From positions 1 to 46,104 of the forward strand of contig PKSX01000027.1 of the NCBI GenBank assembly GCA_002869435.1: DNA of 46,104 nucleotides, in the 5' to 3' direction. Positions 17,763 through 26,075 of the stretch are shown piece by piece. Both the position numbers and the translations under genes were made by a program. Positions within the stretch are counted from its first letter, which is position 1. Each line of letters begins with the position of its first letter. The DNA is from Marinilabiliales bacterium (GTDB lineage Bacteria > Bacteroidota > Bacteroidia > Bacteroidales > DTU049). Under the pieces are notes generated by a model. The model did no database searches and was not told the DNA's origin. It saw nothing but the letters and a program-made list of their open reading frames with translations.

Positions 17763-18848
17763 CTAGTTACTCTTGTACACCCTAGGTTCAATTTCGCCCT
17801 GCAGCACCATAAGTCCGTTCATGGCCAGGGCTCGCATTTCGTCTTCACCCGGGTATATTTTTATGGGAGCAATAAATTCGGTCATCTCTGCAATAAACGA
17901 ACAAAACTGTTTGTTATGTGCAATGCCTCCGGTAAGAATTATGGCATCAACATCGCCTTTCAGCACTGTAGCATATGCACCTATGTTTTTGGCCACCTGA
18001 TAAGCCATGGCATCTGAAATGAATTGAGCTTTTTCATCTCCGTCCTTTGCCCTCATTTCCACCTCATATGCATCGTTGGTGCCCAGGTGTGCGGCAAATC
18101 CACCTTTGCCTTTAATCATTTGCTTAATGTCTTGTTTAGTGTATTTACCACTGAAACAAAGTTCAACCAGTTGACCGCAGGGCAAGGTTCCTGATCTTTC
18201 CGGCGAGAATGGCCCTTCACCGTTCAACGCATTATTCACATCAACAATTCTTCCTTTTTTGTGGGCTCCAACAGAAATACCACCTCCAAGATGAACAACA
18301 ATAAGGTTTAAATCTTCGTAATTGCGATTATTGATTGAAGCATATTTTCGGGCCATTGCTTTTTGATTCAAAGCATGTAAAAGAGAAATCCTTGTGAAAT
18401 TCGGATGTCCGGTTACTCTCGCAATGTCCTCCATTTCATCTACCACAACAGGGTCTGAAATATATGCCTTTACTTCAGGGCCGAGTGAATGAGCAATGTC
18501 ATCTGCAATTAATCCACCCAAATTACTGGCATGCTCTCCAAAGGCAGAAATTATAAGGTCTTTTTTCATGTCTTCGTTAACCTCATACACACCCGATGGA
18601 ATGGGTCTCACAATGCCCCCTCTGCCCACAATGCAGGTAACACGGTTTATATCGAATCCTTCATCGCTTAATGCCTTTAAAATAGCCTCTTTTCTGAACT
18701 GATACTGCTCAGAAATGGTTTCAAAGGGCTCTAACTCTTCACTGGAATGCTTAATGTTTTTGAGGAATACATTTTTTGCATTCTCGAAAACAGCAATTTT
18801 TGTTGAAGTTGACCCCGGATTAATTGTTAAAATTTTATGTATTTTCAT
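17763..18848 (-). CDS. buk: Butyrate kinase
   Basis: Buk interconverts butyryl-phosphate + ADP and butyrate + ATP. The ATG at 18848 (MKIHKILTINPGSTSTKIAVF) gives 361 residues, normal for the family; the ATG at 18872 would add eight residues and overlap the promoter region. The INPGSTSTK phosphate-binding loop, GRGGIVRPIPSG and the HLGGGISVGAH motif place it in the acetokinase/butyrate kinase family. IVRPIPSGVY is characteristic of butyrate kinase rather than acetate kinase. No phosphotransbutyrylase gene is adjacent. It lies downstream of the thiolase/NMO genes but has its own promoter (18876-18905). Branched-chain acyl substrates are possible. Confidence 0.9.
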   Translation of the reverse strand: MKIHKILTINPGSTSTKIAVFENAKNVFLKNIKHSSEELEPFETISEQYQFRKEAILKALSDEGFDINRVTCIVGRGGIVRPIPSGVYEVNEDMKKDLIISAFGEHASNLGGLIADDIAHSLGPEVKAYISDPVVVDEMEDIARVTGHPNFTRISLLHALNQKAMARKYASINNRNYEDLNLIVVHLGGGISVGAHKKGRIVDVNNALNGEGPFSPERSGTLPCGQLVELCFSGKYTKQDIKQMIKGKGGFAAHLGTNDAYEVEMRAKDGDEKAQFISDAMAYQVAKNIGAYATVLKGDVDAIILTGGIAHNKQFCSFIAEMTEFIAPIKIYPGEDEMRALAMNGLMVLQGEIEPRVYKSN

Positions 18849-18875
18849 AAAAATGTCTGTCTTGCATTTCAATCA

Positions 18876-18905
18876 CAAAATTAATACTACTGGTCAAAAC
18901 GGCAA
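18876..18905 (-). promoter_or_regulatory. Promoter for buk
   Basis: Minus-strand TTG (18903-18905) and TAATTTTG (18876-18883) are separated by 19 nt, a canonical Bacteroidota arrangement, 27 nt before the chosen ATG. Confidence 0.6.
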
Positions 18906-18980
18906 TATTAAACAGCAGATTTTTCCCTATAATTCGCTAATTTAGAAAGGAGCTAAATATCGATAAATCAATTAAATATA

Positions 18981-19020
18981 CAAAACAGATTGTTTTGTCG
19001 AATATTAAGCTTTGCTTAAT
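18981..19020. repeat. Two short adjacent hairpins at the NMO 3' end
   Basis: CAAAACA/TGTTTTG (18981-18987, 18991-18997) and ATTAAGC/GCTTAAT (19004-19010, 19014-19020, covering the NMO stop) are perfect 7-bp stems with 3-nt loops. They may act as a weak terminator separating the thiolase operon from buk. Confidence 0.35.
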
Positions 19021-19946
19021 TTATCAATTTGCACTTCGTTGAATTCAGCAATAATGCTATTTATTATTTCAGAAGCAGGTTCAATTTTTTCAATTCTGGC
19101 TGCTACTTGTCCGATTTCAAGTTCGCCGTTTTCAAGATCTCCATCAAACATACCTGTTTTTGCCCGGCCTGAGCCCAATAATTCAAGTAACTCTTCGGGC
19201 GACGCACCGGCATCTTCCTTTTCTTTAACCATATTATAAAACTCATTTTTCAGTAATCGAACAGCAATGAGTTTTTTGAGCGATAATTGCGTGCCTCCGT
19301 CACCAGATTTCACGACTTCTTCTTTAAAAAGATCATGGGCTGATGATTCTTTGCTGATGGCAAAGCGACTTCCGATTTGTACCCCCGCAGCCCCCAGACT
19401 GAATGCCGCATGCATGGATCGACCATCGAAAATGCCACCGGCTGCAATAACCGGAATCTTAACTGCATCAACAACCATAGGAATCAGAACCATGGTAGTG
19501 GTTTCTTCTTTCCCGTTATGTCCCCCAGCTTCAAATCCTTCGGCAACAATGGCATCTACGCCAACTGATTCGCACTTTAATGCACCTTTTAGATTGGCCA
19601 CAACATGAATGACTTTAATGCCTTCTGCCTGTAAATACTCTGTATATTTTGCCGGATTTCCTGCAGAAGTAATCACTACAGGAATTTTTTCAGTTTTTAC
19701 AATCTCAATAAACTCAGCAGAATGTCCGAAAATAAGCGGAATATTAACACCAAATGGTTTCTTTGTTGCAGCTTTGCATTTGGCAATATGCTCTTTTAGA
19801 ACATCAGGAGTCATGCTCCCGGAGCCAATAATACCCAGACCGCCGGCATTACTAACGGCTGAAGCCAGTTCCCAACCGCTACACCAAATCATACCACCCT
19901 GAATGATTGGATATTGAATGCCGAATAATTCTGAAATATTTTTCAT
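19005..19946 (-). CDS. Nitronate monooxygenase / FabK-like flavoprotein
   Basis: A 313-residue TIM-barrel FMN enzyme of the 2-nitropropane dioxygenase family, recognisable by PIIQGGMIWCSG near residue 13, SAGNP, AEGFEAGGHNG, AAGGIFDGR and LGAAGVQIGSRFA. The family includes nitronate monooxygenases that detoxify alkyl nitronates and FabK-type enoyl-ACP reductases. The sequence alone does not separate the two. It is preceded on the same strand by thiolase, 3-hydroxyacyl-CoA dehydrogenase and crotonase genes, with a 275-bp hairpin-rich gap between. That context makes an accessory role in acyl thioester metabolism plausible, but this is inference. Confidence 0.82.
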   Translation of the reverse strand: MKNISELFGIQYPIIQGGMIWCSGWELASAVSNAGGLGIIGSGSMTPDVLKEHIAKCKAATKKPFGVNIPLIFGHSAEFIEIVKTEKIPVVITSAGNPAKYTEYLQAEGIKVIHVVANLKGALKCESVGVDAIVAEGFEAGGHNGKEETTTMVLIPMVVDAVKIPVIAAGGIFDGRSMHAAFSLGAAGVQIGSRFAISKESSAHDLFKEEVVKSGDGGTQLSLKKLIAVRLLKNEFYNMVKEKEDAGASPEELLELLGSGRAKTGMFDGDLENGELEIGQVAARIEKIEPASEIINSIIAEFNEVQIDKLSKA

Positions 19947-20023
19947 CTTTATTTGTTTTTCGAATTATTTTTTGGGGCATACCTATGGCATGCATATTAT
20001 ATCTTTTTGGTTTTACCGGGCGT

Positions 20024-20155
20024 TCATCCCTGCGGGATGAGGCAATGCTTAAGACTTCAGAAGTCTTTGGCTAAAACAATGTCAGACACCTAAAGGGATG
20101 TCTGACAGTTGAAAGCTTTATCGTTAGACTTCGGAAGTCTTTCGGCAAAGCCAAA
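20024..20155. repeat. Cluster of inverted repeats between the thiolase and NMO genes
   Basis: The 275-bp gap holds four perfect stems. They are TCATCCC/GGGATGA (20024-20030, 20034-20040), AAGACTTC/GAAGTCTT (20051-20058, 20060-20067), TGTCAGACA/TGTCTGACA (20080-20088, 20099-20107) and AGACTTC/GAAGTCT (20126-20132, 20134-20140). The second and fourth are near-identical copies of one 15-bp palindrome differing only at the central base. The second copy is followed by a small GGC-AAA-GCC hairpin. No ORF is visible. The pattern fits a REP/MITE-like or terminator/attenuator element. Confidence 0.7.
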
Positions 20156-20221
20156 AAGTATGTCTGGATATCTCATCATCCCGCAATATTCTTTGCAAAA
20201 TGGGACATGAGATCATCCAAT

Positions 20222-21460
20222 TTAGTTTTTCTTGTATACAATTGATACAAGGGTTTTATCATCGCCTCCCATATTGATGGTCAAACCATAAGGTTTGTCG
20301 GCAGGTATATTAATCTGGGCATCGCCGGCTTTTCCGGTCAGCTGCTCCCAGATGGTAACCGCCTGGTGAACGCCGGTTGCACCTGTTGGGTGTCCCCATC
20401 CGCATAAACCACCAGTGGTATTAAATGGAACTTTACCCTGTCGGCTGCTATGACCTTCGCTTACAAACTCAGCTCCTTTTCCATGCTCTGCATAACCAAT
20501 AGCTTCAATGGCCATGATTCCTGCAATGGAGAAACAGTCGTGGCATTCAACAGTTGCGATATCGTCTTTGGTAACACCTGCAGATTCAAATGCTTTTTTA
20601 ACTGCAACGGCAGTAGTGTCGAGCTTAGTTAAATCGGCTGGTGCTGCAGTGAGATCATTTTCAGCCTGACCCATGCCAACTACTTCAACGGCATCTTTTA
20701 AATCGATTCCGCATCTTTTCAGACCTTCTTCCGACATGATGGCAATTCCAGAAGCACCGTCAGAAACTTTTGAGCAATCGAAAACATTCAAATTGTCCAC
20801 AAAGCTGCGACCATTGGGTTTGGTCATTCCAACAGCCATCAGATCCTCTGTTGTATTGTGATATTCCTGAGCAGTAGGGCAGAGTCTTGCATTTTCAACG
20901 GCATTTTTAAACCATGTTGCCATGCCATGGCGGGTTTTATCGTAGCCGAATTTTTCGTAATATGCACCGGCTCTGTCACTGAATTTTCCGGGGAAAAAGT
21001 GAACATGACCTTCTTTGCGTTCTTTGGCCCAGCCTGCAGCTGCAAGAATATCGGCGCCATAAACGGCTTTTACGCTGTTTTGTACTTCAACGCCAATAAC
21101 AAGTGTCACTTCTGCAGTTTCTGCAAGTACGGAACGAATACCGGCAGCGAGTGCAAGCGCACCTGATCCGCAGGCACCTTCCACGCGAATGGCCGGTTTA
21201 TACTTCAGTCCTTCGTCGATAAACGGGAAGAATCCTGCCATGTTTCCCTGCTTGTTGTAACGTGCAGCAATGAAATTGCCTACCACACATTCGTCAACAT
21301 TTTGTGCGCCGCCAATTTGTTTTAAAACACCCTGGCCGGCTTCTTTCATGTATTCTTCCAAACCCGGACGAGGCTTTTTAGGATGAAATTCTTTTCTGCC
21401 GGAGCCCATTGAAATTGTGTTGTAACCGGCAACCATATATACTTTTCTTCTGAGTTTCAT
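20222..21460 (-). CDS. SCP-x type thiolase (acetyl-CoA acetyltransferase)
   Basis: This 412-residue thiolase should condense two acyl-CoA units or cleave a 3-ketoacyl-CoA. The nucleophile Cys97 lies in EGACGSGALAL. The later active-site motifs are ECHDCFS, as in SCP-x/SCP2 thiolases in place of the usual NEAF, and GHPTGATG. The usual C-terminal CIGGG loop is replaced by NMGGDDKT, as in the SCP-x branch. The gene lies 18 bases after the 3-hydroxyacyl-CoA dehydrogenase gene and belongs to the same operon. With crotonase and acyl-CoA dehydrogenase it completes the four beta-oxidation or butyryl-CoA reactions. Chain-length preference is unknown. Confidence 0.88.
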   Translation of the reverse strand: MKLRRKVYMVAGYNTISMGSGRKEFHPKKPRPGLEEYMKEAGQGVLKQIGGAQNVDECVVGNFIAARYNKQGNMAGFFPFIDEGLKYKPAIRVEGACGSGALALAAGIRSVLAETAEVTLVIGVEVQNSVKAVYGADILAAAGWAKERKEGHVHFFPGKFSDRAGAYYEKFGYDKTRHGMATWFKNAVENARLCPTAQEYHNTTEDLMAVGMTKPNGRSFVDNLNVFDCSKVSDGASGIAIMSEEGLKRCGIDLKDAVEVVGMGQAENDLTAAPADLTKLDTTAVAVKKAFESAGVTKDDIATVECHDCFSIAGIMAIEAIGYAEHGKGAEFVSEGHSSRQGKVPFNTTGGLCGWGHPTGATGVHQAVTIWEQLTGKAGDAQINIPADKPYGLTINMGGDDKTLVSIVYKKN

Positions 21461-21478
21461 TTTTTCTTCCTCCAGGTT

Positions 21479-22816
21479 TTAATTAATAAAATCGTTAATG
21501 GGACCAAAGGCATGGAAAAAACCTGTCAGCAGAACTGTGTTTACATCTTCCGGAGTGTATGCTACTTTATCGCTAACCAGTTTCAGACCGATGTCTTTTG
21601 ATTTTTTCAGATATGCAAGTGCAAGTTTGCTTCCATTGTTATCGGTTTCTTTCATTGCGTTGAAATAGGCGCTCAATACTTCGTTTTTAGCTTTATTTCT
21701 AACAATGGCTTTCCATGGAGTATGTCCTGCAGGCAGCTCGCCAAGATAGGCATCGCATTTTGCAGCTATTTCATCGGCAGGCACATAGGCTTTTTTATCA
21801 AGATCCCAGTATGCGGCAATTCTTCCTTTTTCATATTTAATGAAGCCGTCTTTTTGCGATCCGTCAAAGTTTTGACCACCCTTTACATTGATTTCCATCA
21901 TAGTATCGAGCAGCGGACTGTGAATGGTTTCGTCGTTCACATACCCGTCCATAACTTTCATGATGAACTGGCAAACGTCGATGCCCACATAGTCGATGAG
22001 TTGGAAAATACCCATGGGGCGAATCATAAAGTCCTGAGAAACTTTATTTACACAATAAACTGCTTCTGCAAAACTCATTTCAGATTTCAGTTGCTCCAGC
22101 TTGCTCATTCCATACAGTGCATCTCTCATAAAATGACCGTTGCCGATAAACCCTGCAAAGTCGTATGAAGGAACCTCAATTTTGCGCAGGTTTTTGATGA
22201 ACTGGGTTGCCAATTCACCAAGCTCAGGCTTGGTTTCGTCGGATTTGATTACTTCAACAAGTTTCTGAACAACTGGTGGATTATAGAAGTGTACACCCAA
22301 AACGCGGCCACCAAGATTGGCCTCTTTGTTCAGATATCCGATTGGAATTGAAGATGTATTTGTAAAGAACCAGGGCTCAACCTTTGAATTCTGGTTAATT
22401 TGTGAGAACATTTTCACTTTAAGATCGGGGTTCTCGCTTGCTGCTTCAAAAACAATGTGTGATTCATAAGCAGATTCGAGTGTAGTAACCGGTCGAATTA
22501 GGCTCATAACATCAAAAACATACTCGTTGATGATATCTGCATTGTCAATCAAATCAGCTCTGTGCGCATATACACCACGCAAAACATTGAGTTTCTTTTC
22601 TGCAGCTTTTACAAGTTGCCCGCGAACATATTTCACCAAACCCGAGAGGGCTTTTTGTGAAATATCAAGTGCGTACAAAGTGAACTGCTTGTCCTTATTT
22701 TCAGGTTTTACGGAAATGTCGAACATTTCCATTGAAGTCAGTAACAATATGCCGCTGCCCATTTTCCCGGCAGCGCCCAATACAGTTACATTTTCAAATT
22801 TTTCGTCGTAATTCAT
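21479..22816 (-). CDS. 3-hydroxyacyl-CoA dehydrogenase, enlarged form
   Basis: The enzyme interconverts 3-hydroxyacyl-CoA and 3-ketoacyl-CoA with NAD. The 445-residue protein starts with a Rossmann loop (VTVLGAAGKMGSGI, about 10-23). The catalytic region has NTSSIPI (Ser) and GVHFYNPP (His), followed by the helical C-terminal domain with FIGNGHFMRDA. It is about 160 residues longer than the usual single-domain enzyme of about 280. The extra length comes from an insertion in the NAD domain and an extended C-terminus, with no crotonase domain fused. The next upstream gene is crotonase. The long form may be lineage specific; the reaction is well supported. Confidence 0.85.
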   Translation of the reverse strand: MNYDEKFENVTVLGAAGKMGSGILLLTSMEMFDISVKPENKDKQFTLYALDISQKALSGLVKYVRGQLVKAAEKKLNVLRGVYAHRADLIDNADIINEYVFDVMSLIRPVTTLESAYESHIVFEAASENPDLKVKMFSQINQNSKVEPWFFTNTSSIPIGYLNKEANLGGRVLGVHFYNPPVVQKLVEVIKSDETKPELGELATQFIKNLRKIEVPSYDFAGFIGNGHFMRDALYGMSKLEQLKSEMSFAEAVYCVNKVSQDFMIRPMGIFQLIDYVGIDVCQFIMKVMDGYVNDETIHSPLLDTMMEINVKGGQNFDGSQKDGFIKYEKGRIAAYWDLDKKAYVPADEIAAKCDAYLGELPAGHTPWKAIVRNKAKNEVLSAYFNAMKETDNNGSKLALAYLKKSKDIGLKLVSDKVAYTPEDVNTVLLTGFFHAFGPINDFIN

Positions 22817-22858
22817 TTCAGTGAGTTTATTTTGTTTCTATTTTTTGTTTTCAGAGAT

Positions 22859-23629
22859 TTACCACTCCGGCTTTCTTTTTTCAAGAAAAGCGGTCATTCC
22901 TTCTTTCGATTCTGGTTTTCCGAATAAATTGCCAAACTCATTTACTTCCATTGCGGCAGCATCATCGAAATTCATGAAAAATCCTTTCAGGGTAACTTCT
23001 TTCACTTTTTCAACGGCGAGTTTTCCTTTTGAAGCAATTTTTGATGCCATTTTTCTGGCTTCATCCATCAGCTCTGCAGCATCACATACTTTCTGCACCA
23101 GGCCCATTCTTAATGCGTCGTTAACATCGATCATGTCGGCAGTAGTGAGCAGATAAAGAGCGTTTGGCAGACCTACAATTCTGGAAAGGCGTTGTGTACC
23201 GTTAAACCCGGGAATGAGTCCCAGATTAACTTCGGGTTGTCCAAATTTCGCATAATTACTACCGATTCTGATATCGCAAGCCATGGCCAGTTCGCAGCCA
23301 CCACCAAGGGCAAAGCCGTTAATAGCACCAATTACAGGCACTTTAAGATTGGAAATACGATTAAATGTGTCGTGTCCGGTTTTTGAAAAAACTTTGGCCT
23401 GATCAGGTCCCATATCCGACATTTGATCAATATCGGCACCTGCAACAAAGGCTTTTCCTTCTCCTGTAATAATAACAGCCCTGAGATCAGCATTGGCCTC
23501 GATTACATCGAGCACTGCGTTCAGGTCTTTATAGACTGCTAAATTTAAAGCATTTAATGCTTCAGGACGGTTGATAACGATTTCGGCAATATTCTCAGAA
23601 ATGCCGAATTTAAGAGTGCTATATTCCAT
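22859..23629 (-). CDS. Enoyl-CoA hydratase / crotonase
   Basis: A 256-residue crotonase-fold protein, the usual length. The oxyanion-hole segments are KAFVAGADI (59-67) and GFALGGGCELA (105-115). Both catalytic glutamates are present, Glu113 and Glu133 in QPEVNLGLIPG, so it should hydrate short-chain 2-enoyl-CoA such as crotonyl-CoA. It is the first gene of the operon crotonase, 3-hydroxyacyl-CoA dehydrogenase, thiolase, with a -7 box at 23656-23663. It is separated from the upstream Fe-S genes by a strong inverted repeat. Confidence 0.93.
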   Translation of the reverse strand: MEYSTLKFGISENIAEIVINRPEALNALNLAVYKDLNAVLDVIEANADLRAVIITGEGKAFVAGADIDQMSDMGPDQAKVFSKTGHDTFNRISNLKVPVIGAINGFALGGGCELAMACDIRIGSNYAKFGQPEVNLGLIPGFNGTQRLSRIVGLPNALYLLTTADMIDVNDALRMGLVQKVCDAAELMDEARKMASKIASKGKLAVEKVKEVTLKGFFMNFDDAAAMEVNEFGNLFGKPESKEGMTAFLEKRKPEW

Positions 23630-23655
23630 AATTATTTTTTAGATTGTCAATCAAG

Positions 23656-23663
23656 CAAATATA
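23656..23663 (-). promoter_or_regulatory. -7 box for the crotonase operon
   Basis: TATATTTG on the minus strand lies 26 nt before the crotonase ATG at 23629. No clear TTG element is seen. Confidence 0.45.
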
Positions 23664-23781
23664 TAAAAAAAATGAATCCGACATTGAGAAATTGCCACTT
23701 ATTTCACACTTTACAACTCATATGCTTTGCTGCATTTGAGCGGGGTGTGGGGTTTGCTAAGCAGGGAGTATAGAATAATAC

Positions 23782-23830
23782 ATAACCTACAGGTTTTACA
23801 CTGTGGTTTGACAAAAACCTGAAAGGTTAT
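23782..23830. terminator. Inverted repeat after the CCG-domain gene
   Basis: A 16-nt left arm (23782-23797) and 17-nt right arm (23814-23830) pair over 15 bp with a small internal bulge and a 16-nt loop. It lies directly after the stop of the CCG-domain gene (23832), so it probably ends the Fe-S transcript. The arms carry the palindromic words ACCT and AGGT seen in Bacteroidota intergenic repeats. Confidence 0.55.
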
Positions 23831-23831
23831 C

Positions 23832-24632
23832 TTACACCATCGCCTCGGCAATAAGCTCCGCAATATCGAGGTTCTTGATTTCCTCTTCTTTGTTTTTGTA
23901 TTTCAGTCCGTCAGTAAGCATGGTCATGCAAAACGGACATGCGGTGGCAATCACATCTGGGTTGGTTTTCAGTGCATCTTCAGTTCTTTCAATGAAAACT
24001 TCCTTATCGCCAGGCTCGCAGTCTTTAAACATTTGCGCACCGCCTGCACCACAGCACAATGCAAAACTTTTGCTGCGATTCATTTCGTTATTTTTAAGCC
24101 CCAGAGCATTGATAATATAGCGAGGTGCTTCGTAAATGTCATTGGCACGTCCAAGATAACAAGGATCGTGGTAAGTTACCTTTTTGTCCTGCGATTTTGA
24201 TTTATCAATCTTTAATTTGCCAGATTTAAGCATTTCGGCGAGAAATTCAAGGTAATTTATTACTTCATAATTGCCGCCCAGATCAGGATATTCATTTTTC
24301 AGAATATTGAAACAATGCGGGCAAATAGTAATAATCTTTTTGATTTCGTACATATTGAACAGTTCAATATTTGTCATGGCCTGCATTTGATACAGCATCT
24401 CGTTTCCGGCTCGTCGTGCGGGATCTCCGGTGCATGACTCCTCTTTACCCAAAACGGCATAATCAATTCCGAGTTTGTTCAATATATGGGCAAAAGCTTT
24501 GGCCACTTTCATATATCTGTTATCGAAAGCACCTGCACATCCAACCCAGAATAAATATTCGGGCTTTTTACCGGTAGCAAATACATCGGCCATTACAGGC
24601 ACTTCTATTTTTGATTTTAATGCTTCACTCAT
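23832..24632 (-). CDS. CCG-domain Fe-S oxidoreductase subunit (HdrB-like)
   Basis: This 266-residue soluble protein has two cysteine-rich CCG (DUF224) domains: the first with GCAGAFDNRY, ESCTGDPARR and CPHCFN, the second with HDPCYLGR, FALCCGAGG and CPFCMTML. Such domains bind noncubane or [4Fe-4S] clusters in heterodisulfide reductase, glycolate oxidase and ETF:quinone oxidoreductase complexes. The upstream neighbour (14-base gap) is a membrane Fe-S protein that carries the other half of what is a single fused polypeptide in some bacteria. Together, beside etfBA, they probably carry electrons from ETF to menaquinone. Confidence 0.85.
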   Translation of the reverse strand: MSEALKSKIEVPVMADVFATGKKPEYLFWVGCAGAFDNRYMKVAKAFAHILNKLGIDYAVLGKEESCTGDPARRAGNEMLYQMQAMTNIELFNMYEIKKIITICPHCFNILKNEYPDLGGNYEVINYLEFLAEMLKSGKLKIDKSKSQDKKVTYHDPCYLGRANDIYEAPRYIINALGLKNNEMNRSKSFALCCGAGGAQMFKDCEPGDKEVFIERTEDALKTNPDVIATACPFCMTMLTDGLKYKNKEEEIKNLDIAELIAEAMV

Positions 24633-24646
24633 AACTCAGTAATTTT

Positions 24647-25930
24647 TTATTCAACCCAGTTTAAACGGTCTTCGTGCGAATACTGCCAGGGGGCCCCGTT
24701 GTTCTCAATGTTGGAGAATATTGCGTTAAGTTCGCATGGTGCGGCAGACTCTTCCATAACCAGATATCTTCTCAGGTCGAGAATAAAGGTTGGATGATCA
24801 ATATTAAGCGGACATTCCTTTGCACAGGCATTGCAGGTGGTACATGCCCATATTTCTTCTACGCTTATTAAACCTCTGATGAGGGCTTTATTATCGCTAT
24901 AGTTCTTATCTTTCACAAGGTGAGGCCCTTTTTCTTTCATCCTTCTTCGGATATCGATAATCATTTTGCGCGGAGAAAGGGCTTTGCCGGTTATATTGGC
25001 CGGACAAACAGAAGTACACCTTCCACACTGCGTACAGGCCAGAGAGTCTATATAATTCTTCCACGTAAAATCTTCTGCATCCAGAATTCCGAATCGGGCT
25101 GGGGTAGCTTCACCTTCGGGAGCAGCTGCAAATGCAGTTTCCGGATTCATCATCATTTTTACTTCTTTGGTAATGCTGTCCATATTGGTCATTTTACCCA
25201 GCGGTGTTAATCTGCTGAAGAAAACATTAGGGATGGACATGAAAATGTGAAAGTGCTTGGAGTAGGGAAGTATATTGGCAAAGATGAAGATCAATAAAAT
25301 ATGCCCCCACCAATTGATTTCATGCAGTAAATGAATGGTTTCAATCGATATTCCTGCAAACATAGGAGCAATGAAAGCACTTATGGGATAAATGCCGACG
25401 ATTTCGTTGTGTCCTGCCAGATAAAAAATATTCATTCCGGCCAGAGTCACCATCAACAGAAAAATCATGGTGAGTGCCAGCAATGCATCGGCATGATTCT
25501 TTTTCGAAAGTTCTTTCCCATGCAAACGCTTAATGTTGAGCATGGTACGGCGGATGATGAAGATGACAATAAAAAGTGCAATGACATAAGCAGATACATC
25601 TCCAATGGCCATAATGGCATCGTAAAAAACACCAAGAAAAGACAAGACCCGTTCAGTTCCTGCCAGTCCGTCAATGACCATTTCAAGGCTTCCGACCAGA
25701 ATAGCTAAAAAGCCCCAGAAAACCAAAGCGTGCATAAAACCTGCAATGCGATTTCGAAAGATTCTCTCCTGGAAAAATGCATTTACAATGGTTCGGCCTA
25801 TACGTTTGCCAAAATCCCTGACAGGATAGGCCGGTTTGGTTAACCTGAACAACTTGTAAATCTTTATTGCTGAATAAGCAAAAACAATAAATGTAATTGC
25901 AAGTACAATTGAAAAAACTATTTGCGACAT
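24647..25930 (-). CDS. Membrane Fe-S oxidoreductase, probable ETF:quinone oxidoreductase subunit
   Basis: This 427-residue protein has an N-terminal membrane domain with about five or six helices (residues 1-230, NarI/cytochrome-b-like, several His residues). A cytoplasmic dicluster ferredoxin domain follows, with CTQCGRCTSVCP and CTTCNACAKECP. It resembles the N-terminal half of the membrane ETF:menaquinone oxidoreductases described in syntrophic and other anaerobes, with the CCG half encoded by the next gene. It has its own canonical promoter (25951-25980) and lies just downstream of the etfBA transcript terminator, so it can be expressed separately from acyl-CoA dehydrogenase/ETF. Confidence 0.83.
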   Translation of the reverse strand: MSQIVFSIVLAITFIVFAYSAIKIYKLFRLTKPAYPVRDFGKRIGRTIVNAFFQERIFRNRIAGFMHALVFWGFLAILVGSLEMVIDGLAGTERVLSFLGVFYDAIMAIGDVSAYVIALFIVIFIIRRTMLNIKRLHGKELSKKNHADALLALTMIFLLMVTLAGMNIFYLAGHNEIVGIYPISAFIAPMFAGISIETIHLLHEINWWGHILLIFIFANILPYSKHFHIFMSIPNVFFSRLTPLGKMTNMDSITKEVKMMMNPETAFAAAPEGEATPARFGILDAEDFTWKNYIDSLACTQCGRCTSVCPANITGKALSPRKMIIDIRRRMKEKGPHLVKDKNYSDNKALIRGLISVEEIWACTTCNACAKECPLNIDHPTFILDLRRYLVMEESAAPCELNAIFSNIENNGAPWQYSHEDRLNWVE

Positions 25931-25950
25931 GATTTACTTTTTATCTGAAG

Positions 25951-25980
25951 CAAATTTAATAAAATATGTAGTTGAAACAA
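25951..25980 (-). promoter_or_regulatory. Promoter for the membrane Fe-S/CCG gene pair
   Basis: Minus-strand TTG (25978-25980), a 19-nt spacer and TAAATTTG (25951-25958) form a canonical Bacteroidota promoter 20 nt before the ATG at 25930. Confidence 0.7.
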
Positions 25981-26024
25981 GTGTAAGGTTGATTTTGTTA
26001 ATTTGTTAACGCATTTAATACAAT

Positions 26025-26055
26025 AAAAAACGCCCTTCATTTGAAAGGGCGTTTT
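26025..26055 (-). terminator. Rho-independent terminator after etfA
   Basis: AAAACGCCCTT (26027-26037) and AAGGGCGTTTT (26045-26055) form an 11-bp stem with a 7-nt loop. The minus strand then continues with T. It ends the acyl-CoA dehydrogenase-etfB-etfA unit. Confidence 0.88.
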
Positions 26056-26075
26056 GCAGTATAGAAGCGATATTA

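Noticed and set aside
24647..25930. Respiratory nitrate reductase gamma subunit
   Set aside because: The membrane part is NarI-like, but the C-terminal dicluster domain and the CCG partner next to etfBA point to an ETF or Hdr-like oxidoreductase.
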